Assembly: GCA_964036045.1 (NCBI GenBank)
Contig: OZ038384.1
Span: 21,877,000-21,940,999, forward strand
DNA from: Eutreptiella sp. 'Long Island Sound 2002'
Taxonomy: Eukaryota > Euglenozoa > Euglenophyceae > Eutreptiales > Eutreptiaceae
Length of the DNA stretch: 64,000 nt
Direction: 5' to 3'
Shown: piece by piece, positions 41,655-53,184 of the stretch
Layout of the letters: each line of letters opens with the position of its first letter
How positions within the stretch are numbered: the stretch's first letter is position 1
The notes under the pieces: generated by a model
Told to the model about the DNA's origin: nothing
The model's input: the letters and a program-made list of their open reading frames with translations, nothing else
Database searches by the model: none
Translations under genes and position numbers: made by a program

Positions 41655-43189
41655 CTACAACTTCCCCTTACGCATCACCCTTTCCCAGTACTGCTTGGCA
41701 TTCCCATATGCCTCTTGGCGGGTCCAAGAAGGCTGCCAAACGTTGAACCCCTTGGAATACAACCCCCAATCCAGGTTGTCCTTCCGAAGTACTTCGGCCC
41801 ACCCCTTCCTCTGTGCTCGGCGTGCCCCCCGTAGGCGAGACCCCCGTTTCTTACTTCCCCCCTTGAAGCTCCTCTTCCTAATCTCACTCTTCAACGACTG
41901 ATGCCTCCCCTCACACTTAAAAGCACTGAATGTGGACAGGGTACCCCACTCCCTCGCAATCCCCCACATGTGGTCCACCCAAAGGTGGGCCCACAGGGTC
42001 ACCACAAACCCACAAGCTTTGTGGGCACTCCCCATCTCAGACAAAGCACTTCTCAACACATTCATATCGCGAAGGTCCAACCTCCCCTCTTTCCACACAA
42101 GGTCACAAGTCACTGCAAATTTCTCTCCCCACAAACGCCAACAAGCAGTCCATGTCATTGTAACCCCCCCCCCCCCACTTGCACCGGGACTTGTAAAAGA
42201 TTGTCCCCCTCCAAGTAGTCGGCCATGCAATCCCACCCTTGCCCTTTCACCCATGCCGGCGCGGCAGTTTGCTCCAAACGTTGGGCCTTCTTTCCCACCT
42301 TCTCTTGCTCACAATCGGCCGCCGTGGCCGTACGGCTCTCAACCCTAATGTCATCCCAAAAACACTGCCCCCAAACCAACGCCCTCCCCTTTGTCCACCC
42401 ATGGTGATGCATCAAGGCCTTAATCAACCCATTGCCCGCACAATGCACCAAACGGTCCACCGTTCCCGGGGCGGTCTGCCGGCGCCCACCTCCTTGGTTG
42501 TGGCCCTGAAGGAGAATGTCTTCCCAATTCTCCTCTCCCTCCAAAGGCAACGCACACAACTGATCCACCAAGTCCCCTGGCAGAATGTCCTCCACCAAAC
42601 GGTAGCCTGTGGCCTCAAATTCCTCGGGGGTCCTAGAGGGCGGATCCGGCAACGGATGCCGAGACACAGGGTATTTCACTGCGATGTCTGGCGACGGGCA
42701 ACCCATGCCAAGGGCAAAAAAATCGTCCTGCGTTACAGAAATTGTGGGCTGCGTCAAATCAGGGATGGCCGGTCCTTTCAAGGCCTCGCGCCGATCCACG
42801 GACTGAATCGCTCCGTAGGCCGACCAGTCTCGAAATTTGGACTCCCGGAAACAAATGTGTGTGTCCGTATCGAGCTTCTCTGCCCAATGGTTCACCTTGA
42901 CGGGGTCTGACCACATCCGTCGGTTACCGGCCTCCTTTTCCCGGTCTGCATCCGGCACATGGTACACCGACACATATTGCCTTTGGGGGCCTTGGGCACG
43001 TTGCATCATGGCAAACAATGCCGTTAGGGTGTCTGCGCTGAGTTGCAAGAATATTCCCATTGGGGCAGGGCTCAACCAGTGGTATAGGCCTAGAGCAAAA
43101 TTGCTCGAAACGCCCTTGGACAAAGCAACTGAACCGGCCTGCAGGTTGACCCTCAACAAATATTTCAAGGGTTCACCTTTTTCCTGCTG
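41655..43189 (-). pseudogene. Chimeric F2b gene: oxygenase N-half fused in frame to transposase C-half
   Basis: A 337-codon minus-strand frame starts (after T2) in the oxygenase N-domain (LLRVNLQAGSVALSKGV..., PEEFEATGYRLVEDILPGDLVDQL). At about 42,460 it switches from ...RQTAPGTV to DRLVHCAGNGLIKALMHHHGW, the transposase helix found in F2a at 18,290. The HxD and distal His of the oxygenase and the catalytic Asp of the transposase are all deleted. The next frame (42,254-41,655) has the end FSAFKCEGRHQSLKSEIRKRSFKGG. Such a deletion derivative cannot encode either activity. Confidence 0.7.
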
Positions 43190-43374
43190 TGGGATGCAGC
43201 GTTCTAGGGTGTGGTGCGGAACCCCTAGTTAGAACACAATTTCCGGAACACCCACCTACCCTCAATTTTGGGGCAAACCACCTAAAAAAATGGATTCAGC
43301 ACCCTCAAAAACCCCCCGTCCCCTTTCTTTCCCCACATAACCCTCATTGTAGGGGTGGTTTTTTGGGGGGGGGT

Positions 43375-43510
43375 CAAAGAGTTAGAGCACAGTTAGAACA
43401 GAGTTGGAACGCAGTTAGAGCACCTTGCTCTAACTAGTTATCGCGCTAGTTATCGCGCGATAACTCAGTTATCGCGTAGTTATCGCGTGTAGTTATCGCG
43501 CACCCCTCCT
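43375..43510. repeat. T2 left subterminal motif array
   Basis: GTTAGAGCACAGTTAGAAC and TAGTTATCGCGCGATAACT units. Confidence 0.85.
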
Positions 43511-43570
43511 CCCTCCCTCCCTAGGACAAACAACACAAAACACTTGGCACAAAGCATCTGTGGTCGTTTT

Positions 43571-45246
43571 TCATACAAAGTCATCAATGTCTGAGGCCTT
43601 GGCTGCCTCCAGTCCCAAAAGGCCTTGCTCCAGGGCGTTCATGGACATGCAATGGTGCATGTGGCGGAGGGACATACTTGGCCTCACCAAGGACCAACCC
43701 TTAAAACAATTTTTGAACCTCCTTTTGTAAGGCCCATGCCGATACTCCGTTGGGATGGAGGAAAACTGAAAAATGTTCCTCCGTTTCTCGGCAAAAAAGG
43801 TGGAATGTGCCAATCACCAATGGATCCACCTAGTGAAGGACCAACCTGAGTCTCCCCACGCTTTTGAAAATTTTCTGGCCAACGCACGGTGGCGTTCCAC
43901 TTGGGTTAGAGTGTACAACTCCCTCACCCTCCAAAGCTCATACAAACCCTCAATGCATTTCACCATGACATGCACAACAACCCATAACATAGGTCCCCCA
44001 GGGGTCCTCACTGTGGGGACATGCTCTTTGAGGCAATCCACAAATTGCCTTTGGAAAGGGGGGGGAGGTTAGGAAAACTTTGGTGCTTGTTAGATCGAAA
44101 TCTTTTTCTGTGGCCCTCGAGGCCGAAGGGAGGCGTTCCCTCAGAGGGATGCCTGAGGTCTCATCCTTGAGGGCTTGTTTGAAGGCCTGCAAAGCTGCAA
44201 GAGCTTGGGCCTTACCAGGGGTACCAGGGGGGAGGGCCTGAAGGGTGGTCTCAATGCGCTTTGCAATGCCGTTTAGGATGCGGCATGCTGCATGTTGGTA
44301 GTCCCCCGGCCGCCTATCAGGGGTCACACTTCTCAAGAATGCCCCCCATCTTGAGGTGGACTCCACCCCCCTTTGCTCAACAATCCCATTGGGGTCTTTG
44401 CACAACCAACACTTAGACCCAGCCCCCCCCATTGCTTGCATCCCCTTCCCATCCCCTGTCAAAATGACAATGCAAGTCAAAAATTGGTTTTGAAAGAGGA
44501 CAACGTCCTCTTCCACATCCCTCACCTCTTGGTTGAGGTTGGCGGAGATGTCCAGGCTTCTCAAAAAAGCCTGTTCATCCCCGCCATCCATGCAAAACCA
44601 TGAGGCCCATAGCTTCACCTTCGAAGCATATTTTGCCCCCCCCCCATACATTAACCCATACATCCGCACGGGTAGAGGATGCCTTCCACAAGGAAGTCGC
44701 ATCAACTGAAATAACAACAATGGCAACGCCACTAGGGGGGGGTTTCCCGATAACTCGGGCCATAGATATTGCATTTTGCACAATTGATTGCAAAGGCACA
44801 TGGGCAGCTGCCCTATTGCGGCCTGTGGTAGACTTTACAATGGTTGTTTGGGGAAAGTAGGGCATGATCCGTTGCCGAACGGTCCTTAGGTCCCGTTGTG
44901 TGCAACGGCGGGGCATTCGCAAAAGGGCCCGTTGGGAGAGATGCATGCTGCATGCCATGCGTAGCATGCTGAGGGCCTCATGCTCCTGAGCGGTGAATGC
45001 AACATGGCCACCAAATGGGCCAGACAGGGCAGTGCACGCCCCACCACTTAAACAAACTTCGCCTTTGGTGTTGGTGCCACACACAACGTTCGGGTCACCC
45101 AATAGAACTCGCACCAGCCGCTGAACCGCCTTCAAACGCCGCCGCCGGGCCTTGGGGCACTGCAGATCGGTGTACCGCCGGAGGTTAGCTGTGTTGAGAG
45201 CCCGCAGGGCCTCATTGACAGCACTATCCATGAAGAATAAGAGGAC
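43571..45246 (-). pseudogene. T2 transposase
   Basis: Over 95% similar by eye to T1 58,353-60,026, including SVDATSLWKASS, TGDGKGMQAM..KCWLCKD and FSSIPTEYRHGPYKRR. Small frame changes near 43,814, 44,068 and 44,640 (homopolymer runs) interrupt it. These could be mutations or assembly errors. Confidence 0.75.
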
Positions 45247-45763
45247 CTGGACACGAAATGAGGGAGGGTTTTGAAGCAAGGGCCCAAAAAACACACGCGA
45301 TAACCCACGCGATAACCCCCGCGATAACTAGGTTATCGCGCGATAACCCCCGCGATAACCCCCCGCGATAACTAGTTAGAGCGCGATGACCCCCCGCGAT
45401 AACTAGTTAGAGCACCCAGATAGAGCGCGATAACCCCCGCGATAACTAGTTAGAGCAGGGGTTAGTCCGCACTACCTGGTGGGGTTAGAGCAAGCGTTGG
45501 GCACCCTAAAACCTTCACAAACGTTGATTTTGCACCCAAGAAACCTTGGAGATGTCAACAATGTGCAGGCACGGGGTATATGGCGCCACAATCACAAATT
45601 CAAATCAGTCAAATGGACATGTTCCGGGCTAGTCTCCCCTCCTCAGAGTACACAATGACAAACCATGGTGGGCATCCCACCAAAGCAGAAAAAATAGAAA
45701 TAGTGAACAATAATCGAATCACAAATTACACTAGCTGGAGGGGTTAGAGGGAGCATTGGGCAC
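45247..45763 (-). other. T2 intron 2, motif array plus 230-bp insertion
   Basis: The donor AGG|GTGCCC at 45,763 and acceptor CACGTCCAG-like end at 45,247. The array at 45,295-45,480 is the T motif. An extra segment at about 45,510-45,740 is bracketed by two copies of TTTTAGGGTGCCCAA.GC, duplicating the donor. Confidence 0.65.
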
Positions 45764-46366
45764 CCTAAAACCCATGGACAGCAGCTGCTGCCGCCACACA
45801 GGCGTGCAGTGCAGAACCCCCCCCGCACTATAAAAAATCACGCTCCATCGCTCGCCCTCCCATGGCAATGGAGCGTGTAGTGCCCTGGTGTTGAACAACA
45901 CCGGGGCTTGGGGGGTGGCGGTGCATGCCCAACCCTCCACCGCCCTACCCTTGCACACACGGGTGTGCCGCTTTTTTTACCTCATGGAGGGATTCAGCAA
46001 GCCACCACTCTCCACCCAAAACTCACCCCCCGTGAAAGACCCCACACACACAATAAGCGCCATCGGCGCCCCATCCCGCAAATGGGAGTGGAGGCCCATG
46101 GTGTCCGTCCCTTGGGGGCGAACAATTTGGATGCTACACCATGTGAACCATGGTGGAGCATTGGAGGTGCAATACCCATTGAGGTCTGCAACCAAGGGGG
46201 TGAGGGCAGGCTTGAGGCTAGCAGCGGCCATGTGGGTCGCCCTAAAATTAGAGGGGTTGGGGTTTCCACTTCCCACGAGGCCGAAGTGGCACATGTCCAC
46301 TTGGGCCCCATATCGCTCCTCCCCATGAAAAATGCCCTTGGGCAACCCCTTGAGCAAATCCACTAG
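45764..46366 (-). CDS. T2 second DSBH (TET/JBP-like) domain
   Basis: Nearly identical to T1 57,280-57,882, with LHSHLRDG, GSFTGGEFWVESGG and LHAPLPWEGERWSVIFYS. The frame is open and follows the coiled-coil frame directly after the TGA at 46,367-46,369. See T1 for the domain description. Confidence 0.55.
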
Positions 46367-46369
46367 TCA
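46367..46369 (-). other. In-frame TGA in CAA-TGA-CTA context (T2)
   Basis: The sequence around it (AGCCAATGACTAGTGG) is identical to T1. Confidence 0.8.
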
Positions 46370-47539
46370 TTGGCTCCCACTCCTACTCCCGCTGACCTGA
46401 CTCTGCACCCCAAAGGAGGCACAGAGGGTGGAGGTGAGGCTGCGCATCTGCGCCTCAGCCACCCCCAAGCGCTGCCCAAGGTCATCCCCCCTCCTCCGCT
46501 GCCCCTCCACCTCCACCCTAAGCTGGGCTGCCTCCACCTCCGCCTTCCGCCTCCCCTCCTGGGCCTCCCTCAGGGGCCCCCTCATCGCCTCCACCTCCTC
46601 CCCCCTCTTGGCGGCCAGGTTGAGGGCCTGGTCCAGGGCACGCTAGGTGTTGCCCTGGGCCTTTTCGGCCTTCGCCGAGGCCGACTTGTGGTCGGCCAAC
46701 CGACCCTTGGCCAGTGCGGCCTCGACCCCCGTGGCGGCCGCCTGCTCCACCAAAACCTGGCAAGCGTCCGTCACGTGGGTGGCCACACTGGCCCCCAAGG
46801 CCTCCACGTCCAGGGCCTCATGGGGGGGCTGGGCCGCCGCCACCTTTGCCACCTTTGATGGCTTGGGGGAGGGCTTGGGGGCGGGAGTTTGGCCCTTACC
46901 CCTAAGGGGGGGGGGGGCATCCGGCTCAACCACCACCACGTCTGGTCCCCGCTTCGTCTGGCCTTTTCCCGCCCTCCCCCCCTTGGGTGCATTCTACCGA
47001 ACCCAATCGGCAGTGGCGTCCACCACAGAAGGGGGGGGGTCATACCCACCAACCTGTTGGATGCCCCCCCCCCTGTGCAGCTTCTGCCACACTTCCCTCC
47101 CCGTATACTCCCCCTCCCACAAAAAACACACCCTCAAAAGGAAATAAGATTTCCTTTGGGGGGGGTCGCTCATCCCAAACAAACACAAAAAAGCCGCAAC
47201 CGTTTCCCCCTCTGCGGCATTCGGCCACTTGGCCGTTTCCCCCCCAACCCACACATAGGAGGGGAGGGTGAGGTTGGTCTTCCTCTCCACCCCCCTCTCC
47301 TTCTCGGTGATGGTGACCTGCCGGTACCATCCCGTCCCCCCCATCCTGCAGGCCTCATCCCCAGGCTCCCCCCACCGCCACGACGCCCCCTCCGGCAGCC
47401 TCTTCTCCCCCTCGAGCTCCAACCGGGCCGCCACCGGCGTGGCGGGCCGTGCCCCTGCTGCTTCTGCTGCTCCGCCTGCTGCCTCGGCTGCCTGGGCGTC
47501 GTCCTTGACGAAGATACGGGGCAGCTGCAAGATGGTAGC
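46370..47539 (-). pseudogene. T2 coiled-coil accessory protein
   Basis: Collinear with T1 56,071-57,276. The first part (47,530-46,994) is open; a TAG at about 46,995 and a stop in the helix region near 46,645 interrupt the frame. The tail has RSLTSTLCASFGVQSQVSGSRSGSQ before the TGA. Confidence 0.65.
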
Positions 47540-47780
47540 CTGAAAAAAACAAAAGAAACGAAAAAAAACACGCGATAACCCGCGCGATAACCCCCGCGAT
47601 AACTAGGTTATCGCGCGATAACCCCCGCGATAACCCCCCGCGATAACCCCGCGATAACTAGTTAGAACGCGATAACCTAGCGCGATAACTAGTTAGAGCA
47701 CCTAGTTAGAACGCGATAACCTAGCGCGATAACTAGTTAGAGCAGGGGTTAGAGCAGGGTGTTGTGGCAAGTTTTCACAC
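47540..47780 (-). other. T2 intron 1 with GATAAC array
   Basis: The donor CAG|GTGTGA (47,780) and acceptor TTTTTTTCAG| (47,540), phase 0. The interior is CGCGATAACCCCCGCGATAACTAG and CTAGTTAGAGC units. Confidence 0.85.
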
Positions 47781-48210
47781 CTGGCGACATGGACACATGC
47801 CTTGGCCCTCCTTCTTGGCGTCGTCCAGCACCAGGCCCAGCCTCCGCAGCCACACGAAGTCCGTGACGGCCGCATACTCCCCCACCTGCCGCCACTCCAC
47901 CACCTGGGCCACCCCCTCCACCTCACGGGCCACCCTTGCCACTCCCCCATACAACCCCCTCCTCACCACCAAAATGGTGCCCGCCGGCACCTTAATCCCA
48001 ACATGCCCTTGCAAGGTGGGCCAGGGCAGTGCCTCCCCATGGCACACCTTGGCCAAGGGGCACTGATCGTGGTGGCCTGCGACCGCCCCCGCCTCTTCAT
48101 TAGTGAGGGGGGCAATCACCTCCCTCCCCATCCCCCACCCCGACAACAAAAAATGCCCTGTGGTTGTTCCCGGCGGGAGCAAGCACTGAGCAGATTGCTC
48201 AATGCTGACC
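47781..48210 (-). CDS. T2 domain X
   Basis: GVSIEQSAQCLLPPGTTTGHFLLSG...DQCPLAKVCHGEALPWPTLQGHVGIKVPAGTILVVRRGLYGGVARV, ending MCPCRQ at the donor. It lies +1 to the oxygenase frame. The frame is intact. Confidence 0.55.
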
Positions 48211-49903
48211 CCATTGGGATACCACCACCTCCTCCTCCTCCCCCCCCACCACCTCCTCCCCCTCCTGGCATGGCACACAAAGGCCATCTTTGTGGGCGGT
48301 GCACAAAATCAGCCGATTGCATCCGTAGCAATTGGCTACCACCTTCCCCCTACACCTAACCGCCCCATCACACTGGACTGTCCTGGCCACCCGGCCACCA
48401 GGTGCCCCCAGCTGGGGCCTTTTAATGGACTGCGTCACGTGCAGGTTGGGGAATCGAAGATTCCCCCCCTGGGTAAGCTCAATGGCAAAAAATGCCATGA
48501 GGCGGGGGTCCCTTACCCCCATGGGCGAGGCCTTGGGAATCCCCGACCCCCTGTGGACATCAAGGGCATTAAAAAAAAAGGCAGTGCCCCTCTTGAATGG
48601 CACAGCCCTCTCCACCCAAGGGTCAGGGAACCCCGAACTGCTGGAGGGCACATAAAGAAAATGTGACCCATCCTCCTCCTCATGATTATGGGTTAGCATA
48701 ATAAGGCAATTGACAATCAATGTGCCTTCAGGAATGGTGTAGGGGGGGGCGTCCCGATGGAGGTGCTGGGGGGTGTGGTCATAGCTCGAAATTTCGCCCA
48801 TGTCAAGGATGGTGCAGCTCCATCCGACCCCCCCCACCACAGTCTTCTTTGCGGTCTCAAGCACACGATCTGCCACCCTTTTGAGGACTGGCAGATCATG
48901 GAGCTTGTGGGGGTTGTGCTTGTGGTGGTTGGCACCCCCATAGTTGCCATACAATGTGCGGCGGGTCCCAGAATCTTGGGGCCTGCCGACAATGGGGGGG
49001 TTCTCATTGAAAATGGGTGCCTTCTCTGAGAGAGGCACCCTATCCAAATCATCCAAAAGACTTTGCAGCTGAATGTCACTCAAAAAATCGTGCTCCAGGA
49101 GGTGGTTGACCACCAGCTTTCCCCCCACCGTGAGCACAAAGTCATTGGGGTCCCTATTAAAGGCCCCCAAGGGCTCGGCGGCAACCACCTCCTCCGCCTC
49201 CCCAATAAGGGGGGGTGTTGCCCCAAATGGAAAAAGAATGACCCCCTGCCCCGAAATAATGTTGGGAGTGGTGACCCCATACCACTCACGCTCCCACTCC
49301 CTTGTGGGGCAAAGGGAGTGCATGGGGAGCTTGTTTTCGGGGTCGTCAGTGCAGACCCGGCGGGTGTTATGGGTGAGGGGTTGGGGGAACCAACCATCCG
49401 ACTTCCCCTTCCCCTTACCACGTCGGATCCTTACCTTCTGGACACTAATCATAAGGGGGTTGTGGGGCTTCTCCTTCCTCCCCCCAGCCCCCACCCCCCC
49501 CGCATCCTCCTCCTCCTCCTCCGCTTCCTCCTTGATCCTCCTCCTCCTGACCCACATAGAGGGTCGTCTTCGTCCCCGCACCCTTCTCGGCATGAGCGGT
49601 GACAGACTCCACCACCGCGTCCACATCCTCGGTATGAAGCTGGATAAAAAATCCAGCAACCCCTGGATTTACCTCTAGCAACTCGAAGATGTAGTTGCTG
49701 AGAACCAGGGGGTCTCGCTTGTCCGCCATGAAGGGGGGCTTATGGACAAGGAGTCCAAAGTCCACACCATGTTCAAAGCGGGTCGCCACAAGGCGCCTCA
49801 CATTGGCATCACCCATCGTAAACCCCTCAGGACCGCCAAGGCGACGGACCCCAAGGAGCTTTTGATGGTGCTCGCACCAAGCGTGGGCAGCAGCAAGGGC
49901 CAT
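48199..49903 (-). pseudogene. T2 2OG-Fe(II) oxygenase
   Basis: The core (QHLHRDAPPY, DVHRGSGIP, DPRLMAFFAI) and the Cys/His tail (CYGCNRLILCTAHKDGLCVPC) are intact in the frame 49,659-48,199. The N-domain (MALAAAHAWCEHHQKLLG, ATG 49,903) is in another frame because of a change in the acidic GAGGAG tract near 49,520. Otherwise it equals T1. Confidence 0.7.
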
Positions 49904-49959
49904 TATCAAAGAATACGAAGGCTTTGAGAGCTACAGCGAAAAGGGGAAACATAAAATGA

Positions 49960-50105
49960 AGCGCGATAACCCACGCGACAACCCACGCGATAACTAGGTT
50001 ATCGTGCGATAACCCCCGCGATAACCCCCGCGAAAACTAGGTTATCGCGCGATAACCCACGCGATAACTAGTGCTCTAACCCCGTTCTAACCCCGCGATA
50101 ACTAG
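49960..50105. repeat. T2 right subterminal motif array
   Basis: CGCGATAACCCACGCGATAACTAGG and related units, in the leader of the oxygenase gene. Confidence 0.85.
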
Positions 50106-50292
50106 TTAGAGCACACAAAGATCAAATCGCAAAAAGTGCAAAACGGGCAATATCGAGCAAACGAAACATGGAAGGCACATTGTTGCATCATAGTGCACCC
50201 ATGTAACATGTGAAATTCCGGGTTCCAACCATATTAACAACACCCAAAATTGGGGGGGTTCCGCACCACGCCCTAGAACGCTGCATCCCATG

Positions 50293-50560
50293 CAATTTTT
50301 GCAGCCGCTCTCTCACCGAGCAAACATCCTCGGGGATAGCCGGCAACCCCTTAATCTCGTTCACTGAGAGTGCACAATCCAACACCTGGATCCCAGTTGC
50401 CGCCACATTTTCCACACCCGCCACCTTCACATACTCATGAACAACCTGCCGTGTGGGCTCATGGGTGGTGCGGGGAGGAGGTGCGGGCTTGGGCGGTGGC
50501 TCCGGGTCCCCGGGGGCATGGACAGCGGCCTTGGCTCTGGTCTTCTTGCCAGGCATGTCC
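50293..50560 (-). pseudogene. F2b oxygenase N-terminus, cut by T2
   Basis: EYVKVAGVENVAATGIQVLDCALSVNEIKGLPAIPEDVCSVRERLQKL matches 38,555-38,405 in F2a. It joins 43,189 across T2. Confidence 0.7.
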
Positions 50561-50599
50561 CATAAAAGAGAAGCCCCGAAGAGTGAAGGAGGCAATTAC

Positions 50600-51000
50600 A
50601 TGGATTTTGCGTGCGCAAAAGGCCTAATTTGCGTCCGGAACAGAATTCACGAGACAAGTAAATAAGCCCTTTTACGTGCGTAAATTACCCTTTTTGCGTA
50701 CGAGCTAAACTTATGGTAACCACGCAAATACACCCTTTTACGCGCGCAAAAATGCAGTAAAGAGCAATAATTGCGTGTACATGGTGGTGTTGTGGTGCAA
50801 GAGACGTAAAAGTGGCAAAACACCTCCGTTTTCGCCCATGTTTCAGCGTATTTGCATGCAAATGTGTCCGTTACGCATCATAAGAGAGGGCAAGGCGAGC
50901 AAACACGCACAAAGCAAGTTATTGATTTTTTACCCATTTTACCTGGTTTTTACGTGGTTTTTACCTGAGAAACACTTTGGGCCCTTACTTCGTAGTTACA
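50600..51000. repeat. F2b right end: motifs and terminus
   Basis: GCGTGCGCAAAAGGCC, CCTTTTACGTGCGTAAATTACCC and TTTACGTGG units, ending in TTACTTCGTAGTTACA. Confidence 0.8.
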
Positions 51001-51002
51001 TT

Positions 51003-52830
51003 GCAGTTGGTGCTCTATGACATCTACAGGAGCAAAGTACATGTAGGGGCGGGGAAGACAACACCAAGGAAGGGCGGTAACAATTTTTTCATGCATGCCA
51101 ATTATAGCGTTTGGGAAAGAAAGGCAGATGAACAATCACGTTGCACAAATTACGGATTTCAGTTTTGGGGAAAGCATTGTGTATCGCACAATTTAAAGCA
51201 TCAAAAATACAGTTGAGAACGCAATGAAACCTGATTTGCTTTGTGACGTGAACCTATGTCGCTCTGTGGTCTAGAACAATTAGCAGACTCCAATGTCGTC
51301 CTTGTGAAAAGAGAAACATGCTCGTATGCAAGAGCATTAATTTTCGCCGGATCCGGCAAAAAGATCACGGATGAAGGTGTGGAGCATAGCCTCATTATGT
51401 GAGTTCCGTGGAGGAATGACCTATCGGGATTGCAAAGGAGTACATCACTCTTTTAGTTCAACCTTCGGTCATGCATTGTCCATGCCCCCCCCCCCCCCGA
51501 AAATGTTCGCTCTTAGAGAAGGTGCACCAACAAGGGCAATTTTTGAGTGTGGCCGATCCCTGGGTTGCGGAAGAGCTTCATCCCAGTCTTGGGGACATTT
51601 TCTCTGCAGTGGGCGACTTTATAAAATGAAAGTGCCCCAAGAATGAGGTACGTGACCGGGAGGTCAAGACAAGGGGGGAAATCGCATGTTGCGGCCGATG
51701 GGATAGATTCCGTCTGGTAGATTAAACAGCTTACGTTTTTGTTTTCTTCTTCACAGGTTGACAGGAAGTGGTGCAACTAGTGAGCATGCAACGGCAAGGC
51801 TTCTTCGTGATCATAGGAGTCATGCAGATGAAGTGACCGAAGACGGTACTTGGGGGGGTCTAGTAAGGTAAATTTGCATTGCATTACATTACATTTGTTT
51901 TGTGTACCCAACCATTACCAATGGTCCGTGGAAACCACCTGCACAAAACCATCATTGGATGTGACCTGAATGGTGTATTTCACTGCGTCACCGGTGACTG
52001 CTGAACAGTCCCCCATAACAGCGCTTTCGAAAACAATTTTGGAATCATTTCACCGACAAGGAGCAAGCCACCGTGCTTCGTCGTTTGTAACATGGCAAAG
52101 GAATCCTTTGTACATTCAACTTTGGTGTCACAACTGCCTCAAAATGATAGATTATTGCAGTTACCAAATCTAGTCAGTCCCGGGAATGCAGCGAGACATC
52201 ACCGGCAAACGGGAAAGAATGTGAACACCTTTTAGCGAATCTGGCGAAATAAAAGAGGTACATAAAGATCGGCTCCCAAACATGAATGGATCAGGCATCT
52301 ATCCGTTCAACATGTCAATGGGCTCGTCTCATCTCCCCAACAAATCACCCAATGCATATCCCTCGGTGGATTCGAGGGACACGTCGGTAAAAGAACTATT
52401 AAACCCTTGAAGAATGTCCCATATGATTAGCGTCATCCTTGCCGACAATGACCTCAATGCTTTGTTTTTGCCCAAAAAAAAAAAAGAGGGGCTGGCGGGT
52501 GGTCATCAACGGTAGAAATGAGTGTGCTTCCGATTGCACACGGAGTAACCGGCTTTTGCTCAATAAGGTAAACTGCCCTAATCGAGGCCGCTGCTCTAAT
52601 CGAGTCCACGAATCCACTTTGGGCTGATATTGACTTTTTATGGGAAAAGCTTTGAAACTTGGTACCAATGGCCCTAGCAATGTCCCAATTGTCCCTCCTC
52701 GCAAGGAAACACATAAAAGACCATGAATTCACTTGGAAATGAGGCACATACTTCATTCGGATGACTACCAAACCCAAGCATGCCATGTGAAGTGAAATTT
52801 GCTGTGGTGTTGAAAAACAGCGTTGTGGGG
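51003..52830 (+). other. Weakly coding region with one plausible intron
   Basis: A consensus-quality donor GAG|GTACGTGACC at about 51,647 and acceptor TTTTCTTCTTCACAG| at 51,755 suggest a + strand intron without element motifs. The preceding frame WVAEELHPSLGDIFSAVGDFIK (about 51,560-51,625) looks protein-like but is short. One CGCCGGATCCGGC motif lies at 51,344. The rest to 52,830 shows no supported gene. Confidence 0.3.
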
Positions 52831-52843
52831 GTCTTGTGTCTTC

Positions 52844-53179
52844 TCATCTTTCTTCTTCTTGGACCATATCCTTCTCACATTGCGGGCACATCCATTCTTC
52901 ATCCTCTTTGGGCATCTCCTTCAAGCCGGACCACCTAAAGTGGCACCAAGCGGTGCAATGATCACACCCAACCCAATCTTGCTTCACAGACCAGTCTGTG
53001 TGTTCACACAGACCAGTTTCTTCATCACCCATGGCCAAAACCATGGGTCCATCGTTGTCTTCGACGTACTCTTCTTCTTCTTCTTCTTCTTCCTTTCTTT
53101 CTTCTTCCTCTTCTTCACCATCCTCCCTATCCGACATCACGTCGTACCCTTCTTCATCCTCTTCACTCTTCTCATCCAT
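52844..53179 (-). CDS. PHD-finger-like acidic protein
   Basis: ATG 53,179 opens a 111-residue frame: an acidic N-half (EEEEEERKEEEEEEEEYVEDND) and then CEHTDWSVKQDWVGCDHCTAWCHFRWSGLKEM...EEWMCPQC. The WVGCDHC.AWCH...W.C..C spacing is that of a PHD zinc finger (histone-tail reader), although the first Cys pair is incomplete (Cys plus His). An acceptor-like ATTTTAAATCCTAG precedes it, so it may be the last exon of a longer gene, perhaps that of the hAT-like element at 60,550. Moderate confidence in the finger, low in the gene model. Confidence 0.5.
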   Translation of the reverse strand: MDEKSEEDEEGYDVMSDREDGEEEEEERKEEEEEEEEYVEDNDGPMVLAMGDEETGLCEHTDWSVKQDWVGCDHCTAWCHFRWSGLKEMPKEDEEWMCPQCEKDMVQEEER

Positions 53180-53184
53180 GTCTA

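Larger units (their letters stand above)
43190..50290 (-). mobile_element. DNA transposon T2 (GATAACTAGTTATC motif), 7.1 kb
   Basis: Ends TGGGATGCAGCGTTCTAGGG and complement. TSD TG at 43,188-43,189 and 50,291-50,292. The uninterrupted target is present at 38,405-38,430 (TTTTTCCTGCTGCAATTTTT). It is collinear with T1 but in the opposite orientation and very similar throughout. The transposase and oxygenase genes carry frame changes. Confidence 0.95.
41068..51000 (-). mobile_element. DNA transposon F2b (GCGTGCGTAAA motif), deleted, interrupted by T2
   Basis: Termini TGTAACTACGAAGTAA at 41,068 and its complement ending at 51,000; TSD TT at 41,066-41,067 and 51,001-51,002. Without T2 it is about 2.8 kb. 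It holds the transposase C-terminal half fused to the oxygenase N-terminal half, plus motif arrays near both ends. It is non-autonomous. Confidence 0.85.
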
